A stretch of 64,000 nt of DNA from the NCBI GenBank assembly GCA_002279795.1, contig NCCT01000002.1, positions 1 through 64,000 on the forward strand, given 5' to 3'. This DNA comes from Hydrogenophilales bacterium 12-61-10. Lineage in GTDB: Bacteria > Pseudomonadota > Gammaproteobacteria > Burkholderiales > Thiobacillaceae. The position numbers and the translations under genes were made by a program. Within the stretch, counting starts at the first letter, position 1. Every line of letters starts with the position of its first letter. Of this stretch, positions 1 through 7,038 are shown in pieces. The notes beneath the pieces are model-generated. The model was not told the origin of the DNA and did no database searches. It worked only from the letters and a program-made list of their open reading frames with translations.

Positions 1-2
1 TG

Positions 3-95
3 GAAACCTTCAAGGCCACAGGCAAGGGTTGGCAGACTCGCGTGAACGCTGCCCTGCGCCAGTTTATTGCCGAGCATCCTGTTGGGCGGAAATGA
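3..95 (+). CDS. BrnA-type antitoxin, C-terminal end (partial, runs off window start)
   Basis: Only the last 30 codons are in the window, ending with TGA at 93-95. The peptide contains the run KATGKGWQTRVNAALRQF. This resembles the C-terminal DNA-binding segment of BrnA antitoxins, which neutralise the RelE-fold toxin BrnT and repress the pair. BrnT would lie upstream, outside the window. The call rests on this short tail alone, so whether the gene is intact cannot be judged. It opens a run of toxin-antitoxin genes and remnants that continues to about 2.0 kb. Confidence 0.6.
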   Translation, partial: ETFKATGKGWQTRVNAALRQFIAEHPVGRK

Positions 96-156
96 ACGGT
101 TTCCCCCCTGTACTCGCCCTGGAAACGGGGGGGAACGGGGTCAGCACCCATGTTGA

Positions 157-417
157 AAGTCAAATGGGGTAGACACGATATCTTGTCAGCGGGACAGCAA
201 TTCAAAGCACTCCCGTAGCGACTTCGCCAAAGTTGTACAAGCCCTGGCGACGGATGAACCGCTTGCGGAACGTTACCGGGATCACCCGCTTACGGGCGAA
301 TGGAACGACCACCGGGACTGCCATATCAAGCCGGACTGGGTGCTGATCTACAGAAAACCTGATGCGGAACGGTTGAAACTGGTGAGGCTGGGTTCGCACT
401 CCGAGCTTGGTCTGTAA
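157..417 (+). pseudogene. YafQ/RelE-family toxin remnant lacking its N-terminus
   Basis: The frame ending at TAA 415-417 reads LAERYRDHPLTGEWNDHRDC followed by HIKPDWVLIYRK and LGSHSEL. This is the C-terminal two thirds of a YafQ-type mRNA interferase, including the conserved YRDHPLTG block and the HxxPDWxLIY strand. The frame is open only back to a stop near 154 and has no credible ATG or ribosome site. The roughly 25 N-terminal residues of the family are absent, and no DinJ/RelB antitoxin precedes it. I read it as a decayed toxin gene. A non-ATG start giving a short active product cannot be excluded. Confidence 0.65.
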
Positions 418-465
418 CAAAATACTCAAATGGCACGATGGATACTTATCTGGCGAAGCAGCCCG

Positions 466-501
466 CGTAGGGCAATAACCAAAGAGCATTGCGCCGCATG
501 T
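466..501. repeat. Half copy of a GTAGGGCG...GCGCCGCATG palindromic repeat
   Basis: The stretch reads GTAGGGCAATAACC then a short spacer and GCATTGCGCCGCATG. It resembles the left half of the palindrome inside the element at 2387-2565, which begins ATGTAGGGCG and reaches CCGCCGCATG. Only one arm is recognisable. It lies between the YafQ remnant and the Phd/VapC pair and supports repeated small insertions in this accessory region. Confidence 0.4.
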
Positions 502-506
502 CTGCC

Positions 507-534
507 AAAAGCCTCCTGCGGGAGGTTTTTTTTT
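507..534 (+). terminator. Rho-independent terminator
   Basis: CCTCC (512-516), a TGCG loop and GGAGG (521-525) form a short GC stem flanked by AAAAG and a run of nine T. It would terminate transcription coming through the YafQ remnant before the Phd/VapC operon. Confidence 0.65.
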
Positions 535-641
535 GCGTGCAAAATCCGGCGACGAAAATACGAAAAAAATGGGATCTTGATGGGTTTGCGTTTATGACCC
601 GACTGGACTAAGCTAACCGCAGATTGTGCCCGGAGATAACC

Positions 642-884
642 ATGCAAACCGTCAATATCCATGAAGCCAAAACCCATCTGTCCCGTTTTGTAGACCAGGC
701 TGCGGCAGGGGAAGAAATCCTCATCGCCCGAGCCGGCAAGCCCATTGCCCGCCTGGTTGCACTGACCCCTGCCGACCTCAAGCCACGCACGCTTGGGCAG
801 GGGCAAGGTCAATTCACCTTACCCAAGGATTTTTCCAGCCTGCATGAGGCAAGCATTCAGCGCATGTTCGAGGGCGAAGCATGA
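642..884 (+). CDS. Phd/YefM-family antitoxin, partner of a VapC toxin
   Basis: This 80-residue protein begins MQTVNIHEAKTHLSRFV, the typical N-terminal DNA-binding half of Phd-family antitoxins. GKPIARLVAL follows, then a hydrophilic C-terminus that should bind the toxin. I chose ATG 642 because GGAG lies 7 bases upstream; an earlier in-frame ATG lacks a ribosome site and would add six atypical residues. The stop overlaps the start of the PIN-domain gene by four bases (ATGA), so the two are translationally coupled. Such antitoxins normally autorepress their operon together with the toxin. Confidence 0.85.
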   Translation: MQTVNIHEAKTHLSRFVDQAAAGEEILIARAGKPIARLVALTPADLKPRTLGQGQGQFTLPKDFSSLHEASIQRMFEGEA

Positions 885-1297
885 GCATGGTTGGGCAAAA
901 GTGGCTGCTCGACACCAACGTGCTACTGGCCGCGCTGATCAAACCAGAGGTGCTCCCAACCGACACGCAAAAGCTGTTACAAGACCCGACATCCACCGTG
1001 TATTTCAGTGCGGCAAGCATGTGGGAGATTGCCATCAAGCAATCGTTGGGGCGCGATGACTTTGATTTTTTGCCGGAAGACATCCATCAACTGGCGCTGC
1101 AAACCGGTTTCACCGAACTGCCCATCGCATCCAGCCACAGCTACGCGATTGCGCGTATGCCCTGGCATCACCGCGACCCGTTCGACCGTCTGCTGATCGC
1201 GCAAGCGCAGTCCATTCCGGCTTACTTGCTGACAACGGATGCTGCGCTGGAACAATATTCCGAGCTGGTTAAAAGGATTGCGGTCAAATCGGTATAG
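881..1297 (+). CDS. vapC: VapC-type PIN-domain ribonuclease toxin
   Basis: The product is 138 residues, normal for VapC. The acidic PIN residues are visible: LLDTNVLL near residue 11, WEIAIKQ near residue 48, and HRDPFDRLLIAQA near residue 100. The hydrophobic strand YLLTTDAAL follows. VapC toxins are Mg-dependent endoribonucleases, often cutting initiator tRNA or the sarcin-ricin loop; the target cannot be read from sequence. The gene overlaps its antitoxin by 4 bp, and a strong hairpin follows 49 bp downstream. All catalytic positions are present, so the module looks functional. Confidence 0.88.
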   Translation: MSMVGQKWLLDTNVLLAALIKPEVLPTDTQKLLQDPTSTVYFSAASMWEIAIKQSLGRDDFDFLPEDIHQLALQTGFTELPIASSHSYAIARMPWHHRDPFDRLLIAQAQSIPAYLLTTDAALEQYSELVKRIAVKSV

Positions 1298-1345
1298 GGA
1301 TGACACGACGCGACAAATGAGGTCATTCTTCCATCGAAGTTGCCG

Positions 1346-1391
1346 CAACAATGCAAAAAGCCACGGAGAACCGTGGCTTTTTGCATTGTTG
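1346..1391. terminator. Perfect 21-bp-stem bidirectional terminator
   Basis: The arm at 1346-1366 (CAACAATGCAAAAAGCCACGG, written here as one 20-base run plus a final G: CAACAATGCAAAAAGCCACG G) is followed by the loop AGAA and an exact complement at 1371-1391. GC core pairs are flanked by A and T runs on both sides, so it can terminate from either direction. It separates the plus-strand Phd/VapC pair from the minus-strand YefM/YoeB pair. Confidence 0.75.
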
Positions 1392-1509
1392 GTCGGACGA
1401 CTTCGACATGATGCATCCCTTTCATGCTTCCCTTGTATGTCGCCACGCCAGCCGGGCTGGGGTTCCATGGTTTTCGCCCCGTCAGGCCAGGCATGGCACA
1501 CGCGGAGGC

Positions 1510-1776
1510 TCAATTTTCCGTGTAGTGATACCGGCAGGCCACAATCACCAGATCGTCGTCGGTCGCACGGTAGACCAGCCGATTAGCATCGTCGATGCGA
1601 CGTGACCAGTAGCCCGACAGATCGCCGCGCAGGGGTTCTGGTTTGCCGATACCCTCAAACGGCGTGCGCGCGGCCTCGTTGACCAGAGCGTTGATGCGTT
1701 TCAGCGTTTTCTTGTCTTGCCCTTGCCACCAGACATAGTCCGCCCAAGCGTCCGGAACAAAGCGAATCGCGCGCAT
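1510..1776 (-). CDS. yoeB: YoeB/Txe-family mRNA interferase toxin
   Basis: This 88-residue protein has the YoeB fold signatures: a [22 protein letters not shown] helix region near the start, [20 protein letters not shown] in the middle, and a C-terminal RYHYTEN. The family cleaves ribosome-bound mRNA at the A site. The C-terminal histidine and tyrosine used for catalysis are kept. The start codon overlaps the stop of the upstream yefM gene (TAATG). Length and motifs indicate an intact toxin. Confidence 0.9.
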   Translation of the reverse strand: MRAIRFVPDAWADYVWWQGQDKKTLKRINALVNEAARTPFEGIGKPEPLRGDLSGYWSRRIDDANRLVYRATDDDLVIVACRYHYTEN

Positions 1777-2036
1777 TAAGCGTCGGCTGCGAGCTTGCGC
1801 GGTTTGGATTTTCCTGCACGGTCTTGCGCAATCGAGCGCGCGAGGTGCGCCGCGTTCGCCGGGTTGGCCGTCAGGTAAAGGGTTTCGACCAGGCTGTTGT
1901 AATAATCGAGCGACATCACCACGGCATCGCCTTCGGCGTCGCGACGCGAAATGATGGTCACGTCGGCATCTTGCACGACCGTATCAAGAACGGTTTTCAG
2001 CGCATTACGCGCATGGGAATAGGTGACGATACGCAT
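1776..2036 (-). CDS. yefM: YefM-family antitoxin
   Basis: The 86-residue product begins [20 protein letters not shown] and continues with [20 protein letters not shown], the standard YefM N-terminal DNA-binding domain. A charged tail follows that should wrap YoeB. It overlaps yoeB and is preceded by a palindrome with the TGTACA core known from the E. coli yefM operator. It should act as antitoxin and, with YoeB, as autorepressor. Confidence 0.9.
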   Translation of the reverse strand: MRIVTYSHARNALKTVLDTVVQDADVTIISRRDAEGDAVVMSLDYYNSLVETLYLTANPANAAHLARSIAQDRAGKSKPRKLAADA

Positions 2037-2064
2037 GGGACACTCAGCTCTTTATGTTCAACAA

Positions 2065-2074
2065 GTTGTACAAC
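2065..2074 (-). promoter_or_regulatory. Probable YefM operator (GTTGTACAAC)
   Basis: A perfect 10-bp palindrome with central TGTACA lies about 30 bp upstream of the yefM start. E. coli YefM is known to bind palindromes with this hexamer core. The site sits where the promoter of the minus-strand operon should be, so autorepression is the natural inference. Confidence 0.6.
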
Positions 2075-2111
2075 AATAGCGCGGGTCGCAATGGGATGCA
2101 ATGGAATGCTA

Positions 2112-2240
2112 TCAGGCCGATTGATGCAACTGGATCACGTCCGCCCCGGCTTTCGGCTGATCGAGGTAATCCGCCCACGCCGTCACCATGGCGCGCCGCT
2201 CTTTCAGAAACTTCGTCCGGTTGTATGCCGTACCCAGCGC
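2112..2240 (-). pseudogene. C-terminal tail of a P4-type tyrosine integrase
   Basis: On the minus strand the frame ends LGTAYNRTKFLKERRAMV then TAWADYLDQPKAGADVIQL. This resembles the extreme C-terminus of P4-like integrases, where AYxR...ERRxLMQxWADYL is typical. Everything upstream, including the catalytic domain, is missing. The similarity ends near 2240, where an oppositely oriented recombinase fragment begins. It is a relic of an element that probably used the adjacent tRNA-Lys as attachment site. Confidence 0.7.
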
Positions 2241-2660
2241 ATCGGGTACGCTTTCATGATCTGCGTCATACTTGTGCTTCTTGGCACCGTCAGGTAGGTA
2301 CAAGCTGTGACGAACTCAAGGAATTCGGGGAATGGAAGTCCCGCAGCATGATGGATCGTTATGCGAAGTATGCAACCGAGCATCTAGTGTAGTGTTACAC
2401 ACTGTCTGGAACTTATGGAAACCGCATGTAGGGCGAAAAAGCGAAGCGCCTTCCGCCGCATGAGCCACCATTCGGCGGATAACGCTACGCACATCCGCCC
2501 TACACAAGCCAAAGTTAAGCCAGAAAAGGTTGCACATAAGTATCGTCAAGAGTGCACCACTACACTAGCGGCTGCCGCGTCTCGAATCGAGCATGGCCAA
2601 GGCGGAAACGTGGTTCAGTTGTCACGTTTTAGTCACGCCCAGGAATGGAAAAAGGCCTAG
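2237..2660 (+). pseudogene. C-terminal tail of a phage-type tyrosine recombinase, split by a small element
   Basis: The plus-strand frame reads RVRFHDLRHTCASWHRQ, then LKEFGEWKSRSMMDRYAKYA and TEHL, up to 2386. This gives the HxxR box and the catalytic tyrosine region (MMDRYAKY) of a tyrosine recombinase. The same frame resumes at 2568 with AAAASRIEHGQGGNVVQL and ends at TAG near 2660. Removing 181 bp (the element plus one TA) rejoins HL-AAAASRIE in frame. The N-terminal two thirds of the integrase are absent, so it is a remnant regardless of the insertion. Confidence 0.75.
2387..2565. mobile_element. 179-bp MITE-like foldback element with TA target duplication
   Basis: The ends are inverted: left GTGTAGTGTTACACACT and right, read inward, GTGTAGTGGTGCACTCT. 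The first 8 bp are identical and ACTTATG occurs at the same offset (25-31) in both arms. TA dinucleotides flank both ends (2385-2386 and 2566-2567), as expected for IS630/Tc1-mariner-type transposition. The centre holds a second inverted repeat, TGTAGGGCG...CGCCCTACA. There is no coding capacity, so it would need a transposase in trans. It interrupts the integrase tail described at 2237-2660. Confidence 0.7.
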
Positions 2661-2680
2661 CCTTGCGGCTAAGCCTTTTA
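2649..2680 (-). terminator. Terminator of the tRNA-Lys transcript
   Basis: Read on the minus strand, AAAAGGCTTAGCC, loop GCAA and GGCTAGGCCTTTTT form a hairpin with a U-tract just after the tRNA CCA end. The spacing of a few bases from the mature 3' end fits a tRNA terminator. Confidence 0.7.
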
Positions 2681-2685
2681 GATAC

Positions 2686-2761
2686 TGGTGGGTCGGCCGA
2701 GATTCGAACTCGGGACCAACGGATTAAAAGTCCGCTGCTCTACCGGCTGAGCTACCGACCC
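2686..2761 (-). tRNA. tRNA-Lys (anticodon TTT)
   Basis: The minus strand gives a 76-nt cloverleaf beginning GGGTCGGTAGCTCAG and ending GTTCGAATCTCGGCCGACCC plus an encoded CCA. The anticodon stem-loop reads GCGGACTTTTAATCCGT, giving anticodon TTT. The acceptor stem pairs GGGTCGG with CCGACCC. Integrase remnants and mobile genes lie immediately beyond its 3' end, the usual position for islands integrated at tRNA genes. Confidence 0.97.
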
Positions 2762-2800
2762 GTGGATTTGACCCCAGCCTGCTGGGGCAAAATGTTGTCA

Positions 2801-3979
2801 TTACCCTTCGGCTCGCATCATCAGGATGTACTGCACTTTCATGGTGGCCGCGCTGCCGACCACAATCGCGACGAAGGTCAGGATGGAACCCAGCGCCAGG
2901 GTGGAAAAGCCGGTGATGCCCTGCCCGACCGTGCAGCCCATGGCCAGCACGCCGCCGAAGCCCATGAGGATGGCGCCGGCCAGGTGATTGAAGAAGTCGC
3001 TGCCGGAAGCGAACCACTCGATGCGGAAGCTGCGCGAAACCAGCGACCACAGCAGGGAGCCCGCGATCACGCCGGCCAGCGCCATGATGCCGAAGGTCAG
3101 CAAGGTGCGGTCGAAACCGCTGGCCGCGTAGCCAAGGCTTTGGCCCATGGGGTTGATGAAGGTGAACGACTGCGAGGCCAGCGGGGCGACATCGGGGCGA
3201 ACGGCGTCGGCGGGCGCATAGAAATCCCAGCTCTGCACGTAGGCTTGCAGCGACATCACTTCGCCGTCGGCGTTGATCATGACGTTGCTGGTGAGATACC
3301 AGGCGGCGAGCACCGCGAGACCGACCACAAGCCCGCCGAGGATGTTGTCGAAGCTGCCGCGGAAGTCAGCCGACTTGAGGGCCCAGGCCAGCAGCAGGAT
3401 GCCGATGACGCCCCCCGCCACCATGCGACCGGTTGCGATGTTGTCGCTGAAGAGCATGGCGCCCAGGTCCTGGTTGGTGCTCAACGTGATGGCGGTCGGG
3501 TTGGTCCAGGGATAGAACAGGGTGGAATACAGCGTCTTGTCGCTGCCCGGAAAGGGATTGATCATGAAGTAGGCGATCAGGGCGATGACCAGCAGCACCA
3601 TGATCGACTTGAGGTTACCGCCGCCGATGCGGATCAGGGTCTTGTTGCCGCAACCGGAGGCGAGCGTCATGCCGATGCCGAACAGGACGCCGCCGAGCGC
3701 GTATTCCAGCCAGGGCAGGCTGTTCTGGCGATAGGGCGGGAAGGTGCTGGTAACGTTGACCAGGCTGGCAGCTTCGAGGCCCGTCACGCCCAGCACGCCA
3801 ACGGCGATGGCGAGGACCCAGGCACGCATGCGTCCGGTGTCGCCCATGTTGACCCAGTCGGACACCGCGCCCATGGTGCAGAAGTTGGTCTTGTTGACCA
3901 CGGCGCCCAGGATCATCGCGATCGCAAAGGTCGACCACAGGAAAAAGGATTGTGCGCTGGCGAAATCTTCGTAGGTCAT
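2801..3979 (-). CDS. YeeE/YedE-family sulfur (thiosulfate-type) transporter
   Basis: This is a 392-residue polytopic membrane protein with about nine or more hydrophobic segments. It carries the conserved cysteine motifs of the YeeE/TsuA family: NFCTMGAVSDW near residue 35, LASGCGNKTLIRIGGGN near 115, and MGCTVGQGITGF near 370. TsuA relays thiosulfate through such cysteines across the inner membrane. I chose ATG 3979 because GAGGAG lies 9 bases upstream; a longer frame from 4003 lacks this. It stands alone between tRNA-Lys and a repeat-filled gap. In this sulfur-oxidiser-like genome, uptake of thiosulfate or another reduced sulfur species is likely, but the substrate is inferred. Confidence 0.85.
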   Translation of the reverse strand: MTYEDFASAQSFFLWSTFAIAMILGAVVNKTNFCTMGAVSDWVNMGDTGRMRAWVLAIAVGVLGVTGLEAASLVNVTSTFPPYRQNSLPWLEYALGGVLFGIGMTLASGCGNKTLIRIGGGNLKSIMVLLVIALIAYFMINPFPGSDKTLYSTLFYPWTNPTAITLSTNQDLGAMLFSDNIATGRMVAGGVIGILLLAWALKSADFRGSFDNILGGLVVGLAVLAAWYLTSNVMINADGEVMSLQAYVQSWDFYAPADAVRPDVAPLASQSFTFINPMGQSLGYAASGFDRTLLTFGIMALAGVIAGSLLWSLVSRSFRIEWFASGSDFFNHLAGAILMGFGGVLAMGCTVGQGITGFSTLALGSILTFVAIVVGSAATMKVQYILMMRAEG

Positions 3980-4141
3980 GGGGCTATTTCTCCTCGGGAA
4001 CAAAAAGCGGGGCCACTGCGTGTGCCCCGAAAAATTGCCGAATCATAATAGGTTTGCCGGCAGGTCAGGCTGGCCAATAAATACCATTTGAACAGCCAGG
4101 CGCAAACAAGCCTGCTTGCATGCGCGATTCAATCGCCAATT

Positions 4142-4270
4142 GCGTAGGTGCACCCTGAAGGGCATAAAGGCAAAGCCTTTATGCCCTTCAGGGTGCACGC
4201 GGTGTTGGCGACTCAATGGGGACGATGGTTTGCGCAGGCGCGCACCGCGTGGGCTTTGCCCACCCTACGC
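4142..4270. repeat. Nested foldback repeat with a perfect 24-bp hairpin
   Basis: Outer arms GCGTAGGTG (from 4142) and CACCCTACGC (to 4270) are near-complementary. Inside, 4148-4171 and 4175-4198 form a perfect 24-bp stem (core CACCCTGAAGGGCATAAAGG) around an AAA loop. A small TGGGCTTTGCCCA hairpin sits near the right end. It fills most of the 330-bp gap between the sulfur transporter and queC. The 5' part of the gap (3980-4141) shows no gene or strong signal. Confidence 0.6.
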
Positions 4271-4310
4271 GTAAAGGTGATCTACCCTTCGCGGGGTAAA
4301 TCAAGCTGGA

Positions 4311-4991
4311 TCAATCATTGCCAGCCGCGTAGCGCGTCGGGTCGGAAATGCCAGCAGCAAGAAAGCCTTCGCGCCGCAAGCGGCACGAATCACAGCGGCC
4401 GCAGGCGCGGCCGTCAAGGTCGGCTTGGTAACAACTGACGGTTTGCGCGTAGTCGACGCCGAGGGCGATGCCGCGCTGGATGATTTCGGCCTTGGACAGG
4501 TATTGCAGTGGCGCATGAACGCGCAACTGCGCGCCTTCGACACCGGCACGCGTGGCTAGGTTGGCCATGTGCTCGAAGGCGGCGATGAATTCGGCCCGAC
4601 AATCCGGGTAGCCCGAATAATCGACCGCGTTGACGCCAATGAAGATGTCGCGCCCGCCCAGCACTTCGGTCCACGCCAGCGCCAGCGACAGCATCACGGT
4701 GTTGCGGGCCGGCACATAAGTGGCGGGAATGCCGCTGGTGGGCGTTTCGGGAACGGCGATGGAGGCATCGGTCAAGGCCGAGCCGCCAAAATCACCGAGG
4801 CCGAGTTTAACCACGCGATGCTCGACCGCGCCCAGGCTTTTGGCCAGACGCCCGGCGGCCGCCAGTTCGGCGTTGTGGCGCTGACCGTAATCGAGACTCA
4901 GGGTATGGCAGGCGTAACCGGCTTCGCGCGCGATGGCCAGCACGGTGGCGGAATCGAGTCCACCCGATAGCAGGATGACGGCAGGCTTCAT
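4311..4991 (-). CDS. queC: 7-cyano-7-deazaguanine synthase
   Basis: QueC converts 7-carboxy-7-deazaguanine to preQ0 with ATP and ammonia in queuosine biosynthesis. The 226-residue protein starts with the PP-loop [12 protein letters not shown] (residues 7-18). It has the family motif [12 protein letters not shown] and ends with the zinc-binding cluster [10 protein letters not shown] after an upstream SCYQ cysteine. The start overlaps the queE stop by 4 bp, so both are translated together at the end of the tol-pal block. No queD or queF is seen in the window. Confidence 0.97.
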   Translation of the reverse strand: MKPAVILLSGGLDSATVLAIAREAGYACHTLSLDYGQRHNAELAAAGRLAKSLGAVEHRVVKLGLGDFGGSALTDASIAVPETPTSGIPATYVPARNTVMLSLALAWTEVLGGRDIFIGVNAVDYSGYPDCRAEFIAAFEHMANLATRAGVEGAQLRVHAPLQYLSKAEIIQRGIALGVDYAQTVSCYQADLDGRACGRCDSCRLRREGFLAAGISDPTRYAAGND

Positions 4992-5638
4992 TTTCCCGGC
5001 GCGTTGCCCCAGAGGATTTTGTGTAGTTGCAGTTGCATCCGCACCGGCAGCCGGTCGGCGAGCACCCAGTCGGCCAGTTGCGCCGGCGGCAGTTCGCCCT
5101 GAACCGGCGACACCAGCACAGGGCAGGTTTGAGTCAGGTTTTGCGCGCGGATGACTTCGCGCGCCCAGTCGTAGTCGGCACGATTCGCCAGCACAAACTT
5201 GATTTCGTCATTCGGCGTGAGGTGGGCGAGATTCTCCCAGCGATTGCGCGCCTCCTCGCCCGATTCCGGCGCCTTGATGTCGACGATGCGTGACACCCGC
5301 GGATCGACCGGGCTGACATCGAGCGCGCCGCTGGTTTCGAGCGAGACGGAATAACCGGCGTCGCACAAGGCCGTCAGCAAGGCCGGGCAGTTTTTTTGCG
5401 CCAGCGGCTCGCCGCCGGTCACGCAGACGGTCGGCACACCAAACGCCGCAATCTGCGCCAGCAGGGACGTCAGCGTGACGGTTTCGCCGCCCTGAAAGCT
5501 GTAGGGCGTATCGCACCAGCGACAGCGCAACGGGCAGCCAGTCAGGCGAACGAATACGGTCGGCAAGCCGGCGCGACTCGTTTCGCCCTGCAAGGACAGG
5601 AAAACCTCGGTCAAACGAAGCGTCAAGGCATCGGACAT
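4988..5638 (-). CDS. queE: 7-carboxy-7-deazaguanine synthase (radical SAM)
   Basis: QueE performs the radical SAM ring contraction giving 7-carboxy-7-deazaguanine. The 216-residue protein has the SAM cluster motif [15 protein letters not shown] (CxxxCxxC, near residues 34-43). [20 protein letters not shown] precedes it and [11 protein letters not shown] follows, both typical of the family. It overlaps queC and lies 2 bp after cpoB, consistent with one transcript. Confidence 0.97.
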   Translation of the reverse strand: MSDALTLRLTEVFLSLQGETSRAGLPTVFVRLTGCPLRCRWCDTPYSFQGGETVTLTSLLAQIAAFGVPTVCVTGGEPLAQKNCPALLTALCDAGYSVSLETSGALDVSPVDPRVSRIVDIKAPESGEEARNRWENLAHLTPNDEIKFVLANRADYDWAREVIRAQNLTQTCPVLVSPVQGELPPAQLADWVLADRLPVRMQLQLHKILWGNAPGK

Positions 5639-5640
5639 GC

Positions 5641-6417
5641 TTACTTAAGCGCGGCCAGACGGCGGCTTGCCAGATCGGCCGCGGGCGTGCCGGGATAGCG
5701 GGCGACCAGTTGTTCGAGCGTTTTGCGCGCAGCGGGCAGCTTGTTCAGCGCGATTTCGCTGGAGGCGATGTTGAGCATCGCATCAGGCACTTTTGCGCTG
5801 GCCGGGTAAACCGCCAGCAGCTTTTGCTGATGCGCCAACGACGTTTTGTAGTCCTTTAACGCGTAATACGAATAGCCGACCCAGTATTGCGCATTGGGCG
5901 CCAGCGCGCTGTCGGGATAGGTCTTGAGGAACGCTTTGAATTCCGCGATGGCGGCGGAGAAATTGTCCTCGCGAAACAGCTTGAGCGCAGCGTCGTAGGC
6001 GGCTGTTTCTGCCTGGGCATCGGCCGGCGTTGCGCTGCCCGCCGCAGGGACCGCAGCTACGGGCGCGGCCTTGGCTTGCTTGGCGAGTTCGGTCAGGCGC
6101 AGGTCAAGGTCGGCATACAAATCGGTTTGCCGCTTGTCCAGCGTGTCCAGCTGGTGCGCCTGCACCTCGGTCAAGCCGCGCAGCTTGGCCACCTCGGCCT
6201 TGAGCGTCTCGATTTCCCGCAGCAGGTTCAGCACGCTCGGGGTTTGCTGAACCGGACCGTCCTCCCCGGCCAGACCGCCCGGAGCTGCGCCGGTGCCTTG
6301 CTGCGCGACCGACAACGGCGGATTCATGTCGGCCATGTCCGCCGCCTGCGCCAAATGAAGGGGTGCCGCCAGCGACACCCCCGCCACAACCAACACACTC
6401 AATACCTGCTTCATCAC
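5641..6417 (-). CDS. cpoB: Cell division coordinator CpoB (YbgF)
   Basis: This is a 258-residue periplasmic protein with a signal peptide ending near AAPLHLAQA. An N-terminal coiled coil (LREIETLKAEVAKLRGLT) is followed by an Ala/Pro linker and three TPR-like repeats including YWVGYSYYALKDYKTSLAHQ. CpoB links the Tol-Pal system to peptidoglycan synthesis during constriction, and the order tolB-pal-cpoB is conserved. It lies 3 bp downstream of pal, so it is surely in the tol operon. Confidence 0.95.
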   Translation of the reverse strand: MMKQVLSVLVVAGVSLAAPLHLAQAADMADMNPPLSVAQQGTGAAPGGLAGEDGPVQQTPSVLNLLREIETLKAEVAKLRGLTEVQAHQLDTLDKRQTDLYADLDLRLTELAKQAKAAPVAAVPAAGSATPADAQAETAAYDAALKLFREDNFSAAIAEFKAFLKTYPDSALAPNAQYWVGYSYYALKDYKTSLAHQQKLLAVYPASAKVPDAMLNIASSEIALNKLPAARKTLEQLVARYPGTPAADLASRRLAALK

Positions 6418-6420
6418 GTG

Positions 6421-6996
6421 TTATTCGTCCCCGTACACCACATCGACGCGACGGTTCTCGGCATACGCTGCTTCGGTATCGGCCTCGTCACGCGGCTTTT
6501 CTTCGCCAAAGCTCACGGCTTCGAGTTGTGCGTCGGTCGCACCCAGCACCATCAGGGCCTTGCGGACGGCTTCGGCACGTTTTTGGCCCAAGGCCAGGTT
6601 GTATTCGCGGCTGCCTCGCTCGTCGGCGTTGCCCTGCAGAATCACGCGGGAATCACGCTTGGCCACCAGGTAGGCCGCATGCGCTTCGAGCGCCGGACTG
6701 TATTCATCCTTTACCACGAAGCTGTCGAAATCAAAGTAGACGCTGCGTTTGGACAAAGGACTTGCCGGGTCTTTGCGTGGGTCGCCCGCGTACTTGCCGC
6801 TGCCGTCGAGCGCGCTGCCGGTGGCGCCATCCGCACCCAGACCACTGGTTTCTGCGCCTGTCCCTGCGGCGGCGCCGGTTGTTGCGGATGGCGTGGTGCC
6901 GCCGCTGGTGCGGTCCTCGACGGTGGCCTGTTTGCCGGTGGTGCTGCAGGCCGAAACGGTCAAAGCCAGCAGTAATGCGCCCAAAATCTTGTTCAT
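6421..6996 (-). CDS. pal: Peptidoglycan-associated lipoprotein Pal
   Basis: The 191-residue lipoprotein starts MNKILGALLLALTVSACS, with the lipobox VSAC giving lipidation at Cys18. A Gly/Thr/Ala-rich linker leads to an OmpA-like domain containing LQGNADERGSREYNLALGQ and RAEAVRKALMVLG, which binds diaminopimelate in peptidoglycan. I chose ATG 6996, preceded by AGGAGAGA; an upstream ATG in frame would spoil the signal peptide. Pal anchors the outer membrane and interacts with TolB. Confidence 0.96.
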   Translation of the reverse strand: MNKILGALLLALTVSACSTTGKQATVEDRTSGGTTPSATTGAAAGTGAETSGLGADGATGSALDGSGKYAGDPRKDPASPLSKRSVYFDFDSFVVKDEYSPALEAHAAYLVAKRDSRVILQGNADERGSREYNLALGQKRAEAVRKALMVLGATDAQLEAVSFGEEKPRDEADTEAAYAENRRVDVVYGDE

Positions 6997-7038
6997 GTTG
7001 ATCTCTCCTGTTAACAAAAGGTAATACATTCAAACAAC

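Noticed and set aside
2645..4048. 467-codon plus-strand open frame
   Set aside because: It runs antisense to the YeeE/YedE transporter, is rich in His/Gln/Arg/Ala from high-GC shadow coding, and has no domain likeness.
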